A stretch of 46,328 nt of DNA from Acidimicrobiaceae bacterium (GTDB lineage Bacteria; Actinomycetota; Acidimicrobiia; Acidimicrobiales; Palsa-688): the NCBI GenBank assembly GCA_003156595.1, contig PMHH01000117.1, positions 1 to 46,328 of the forward strand, written 5' to 3'. A program made the position numbers and the translations under genes. The first letter of the stretch is position 1. Every line of letters starts with the position of its first letter. Below, in pieces: positions 44,643 to 46,328 of the stretch. The notes under the pieces were generated by a model. It ran no database searches, was not told the origin of the DNA, and saw only the letters and a program-made list of their open reading frames with translations.

Positions 44643-46301
44643 GTGAGAAAGCTGCTCTGCTGTGTGGCCGGGGCGAGCCTGTTCTTCCCTCTGGTCGCGG
44701 CGGCGTCGCCCACCGCTTCGGCGACCGCGGCTCCGAGCGCGCCGCGAGCGTCCTTGAGCGCAGCCGAAGCCAAGGCGTTGTCGAAGAACGTAACCGTCCC
44801 GGTGATCGTCGTCCTCCGAGACCAGCCGGCGGCGAACGCCATCAACGGGCCGGCGGCCGGAGCCCGGGAGCGCACCCTGGCCATGGCGCAGGATCCGATC
44901 GTCGGAGAGCTGCGCCAGACGGGATCAGCGAAGGTGCACCCCTACTCATTGGTCGATGCCATCTCGGCCACGGTTTCTGCCGGAGAGGCCGCCCGTCTGG
45001 CGGCCAATCCCGCAGTCGAGGAGGTCATTCCCGACTCGCCGGTTCGAGGTCCTGATGTCACCGAGCCCATGAGCCCGCCGGCCGGCGACGGCACCCCGGC
45101 GGCTGCCTCCAAGACAAATCCCATCCCTCCGGGGGCCTGCCCGGCTCCGGGCCAACCCGCCTTCCTCGGCGAGGAGTTGGAGTTGATCCACGCCGATAGC
45201 AACACTCCGTCAGAGCCCACGGCTCGTTCGCTCGGGTTCACGGGTGCAGGGGTGAAGGTGGCCTTCATGGCCGAGGGGATCGACATCGATAATCCGGACT
45301 TCATCCGCCCGAATGGCAGCCACGTCTTCGTCGACTACCAGGACTTCAGCGGCGACGGGCTGGACGCGCCGACTGGTGCCGGCGAAGCGTTCCTCGACGC
45401 CAGTGCCATCGCCTCCCAGGGTAAGACCTACGACGTCAGCCATTTCGGCGCCGTACCCCTGTCTGGCCCATGCCGCGTCCGAGTCGAAGGCGTTGCTCCC
45501 GGAGCATCCCTCGTCGGGCTCAAGGTATTCGCTCAGAACGGGTACTCCACCACCTCGGCCCTCCTGCAGGGCATCGACTATGCCGTCAACGTCGACCACG
45601 TCGACGTGCTCAATGAATCGTTCGGCTACAACCCGTTCCCCATGGTCCAGAGCCAGGACATCGTCGAGGAGTTCAATGACGCCGCGGTGGCCGCGGGCAC
45701 CACGGTCACGGTGGCCGCCGGTGACGCCGGGCCGGCCGACACTCTTGGGTCCCCCGACACCGACCCCAACGTCATCAACGTGGGCGCGTCCAACAACCTT
45801 CGCTTCTACGCCGAGACCAGCACGGATGGATACCAGCCCCCCTTCGCAATCAAGGGATGGATCAGCGACAACATCAGCGGGCTGAGCTCCGGCGGTTACG
45901 AACAGTCCGGTCTCACTGACGATCTCATCGCCCCCGGCGACACCAGCTTCGCGGCATGCACTCCTAATCCCCGCATGTACCTCGACTGCACCACCCTGTC
46001 GGGGAAGCCGTCCTCGGTCGAGTTCTCTGGCGGGACGAGCGAGTCATCGCCGCTGACCGCAGGGGTGGCCGCCCTTGTCATCCAGGCCTACCGCCAGACT
46101 CATCACGGCGCGTCACCGACTCCGGCGCTCATCAAGCAGATCATCGTCAGCACGGCCGACGACCTCGGTCACCCCGCCGATGAGCAGGGCAGCGGGCTCC
46201 TCGACGCCTATCGGGCGGTGCAGGCGGCCGAGTCGGTCCCGGCGGGCCGAACCGGACTTCGTCGACGACCTTGCCGCCGGCTTTCTCGAAGGCGGTTTTG
46301 A
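44643..46301 (+). CDS. Secreted S8 (subtilase) family serine peptidase-like protein
   Basis: Signal peptide RKLLCCVAGASLFFPLVAAASPTASA; VKVAFMAEGIDIDNPDF; RVEGVAPGASLVGLKVF; GGTSESSPLTAGVAALVIQAY. C-terminal frame uncertain after about 46245. Confidence 0.88.
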   Translation: MRKLLCCVAGASLFFPLVAAASPTASATAAPSAPRASLSAAEAKALSKNVTVPVIVVLRDQPAANAINGPAAGARERTLAMAQDPIVGELRQTGSAKVHPYSLVDAISATVSAGEAARLAANPAVEEVIPDSPVRGPDVTEPMSPPAGDGTPAAASKTNPIPPGACPAPGQPAFLGEELELIHADSNTPSEPTARSLGFTGAGVKVAFMAEGIDIDNPDFIRPNGSHVFVDYQDFSGDGLDAPTGAGEAFLDASAIASQGKTYDVSHFGAVPLSGPCRVRVEGVAPGASLVGLKVFAQNGYSTTSALLQGIDYAVNVDHVDVLNESFGYNPFPMVQSQDIVEEFNDAAVAAGTTVTVAAGDAGPADTLGSPDTDPNVINVGASNNLRFYAETSTDGYQPPFAIKGWISDNISGLSSGGYEQSGLTDDLIAPGDTSFAACTPNPRMYLDCTTLSGKPSSVEFSGGTSESSPLTAGVAALVIQAYRQTHHGASPTPALIKQIIVSTADDLGHPADEQGSGLLDAYRAVQAAESVPAGRTGLRRRPCRRLSRRRF

Positions 46302-46328
46302 ATGCAAGCGTTGAATCCTGTCCGGGCG

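Overview
GC-rich actinobacterial chromosome segment. Mycothiol (Mca), F420-type oxidoreductases, DUF222/HNH and Lsr2-like proteins suggest an Acidimicrobiia-like lineage, but this is inferred from gene content only. Most of the window is housekeeping or catabolic: CDP-alcohol phosphatidyltransferase, murF, ddl, mca, PCD, an ECF-type ABC transporter, dnaE2, pyrF, amidase, phosphotriesterase, TauD and SDRs. The main signals that stand out are: (1) three SOS/LexA boxes matching CGAAC-N4-GTTCG, upstream of a DUF222-HNH gene, an uncharacterised microprotein and dnaE2; (2) a decayed defence region at about 1.25-1.9 kb with a frameshifted HsdM fragment and a DUF2399-like fragment; (3) a protein made of three exact-period (32 aa) Lsr2-type DNA-binding repeats between murF and ddl; (4) a compact four-gene WXG-type polymorphic toxin/immunity-like cassette (27.5-29.7 kb) with a near-consensus, probably leaderless promoter overlapped by an inverted repeat; (5) an orphan VirD4-like ATPase without an N-terminal membrane segment; (6) a 17-bp perfect hairpin upstream of dnaE2 and twin palindromes at 33.1-33.3 kb; (7) a membrane-anchored serpin and a secreted subtilase-like protein with an atypical active site. 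Family calls are from recognised motifs by eye; no database search was run. No tRNA, rRNA or CRISPR array was seen.
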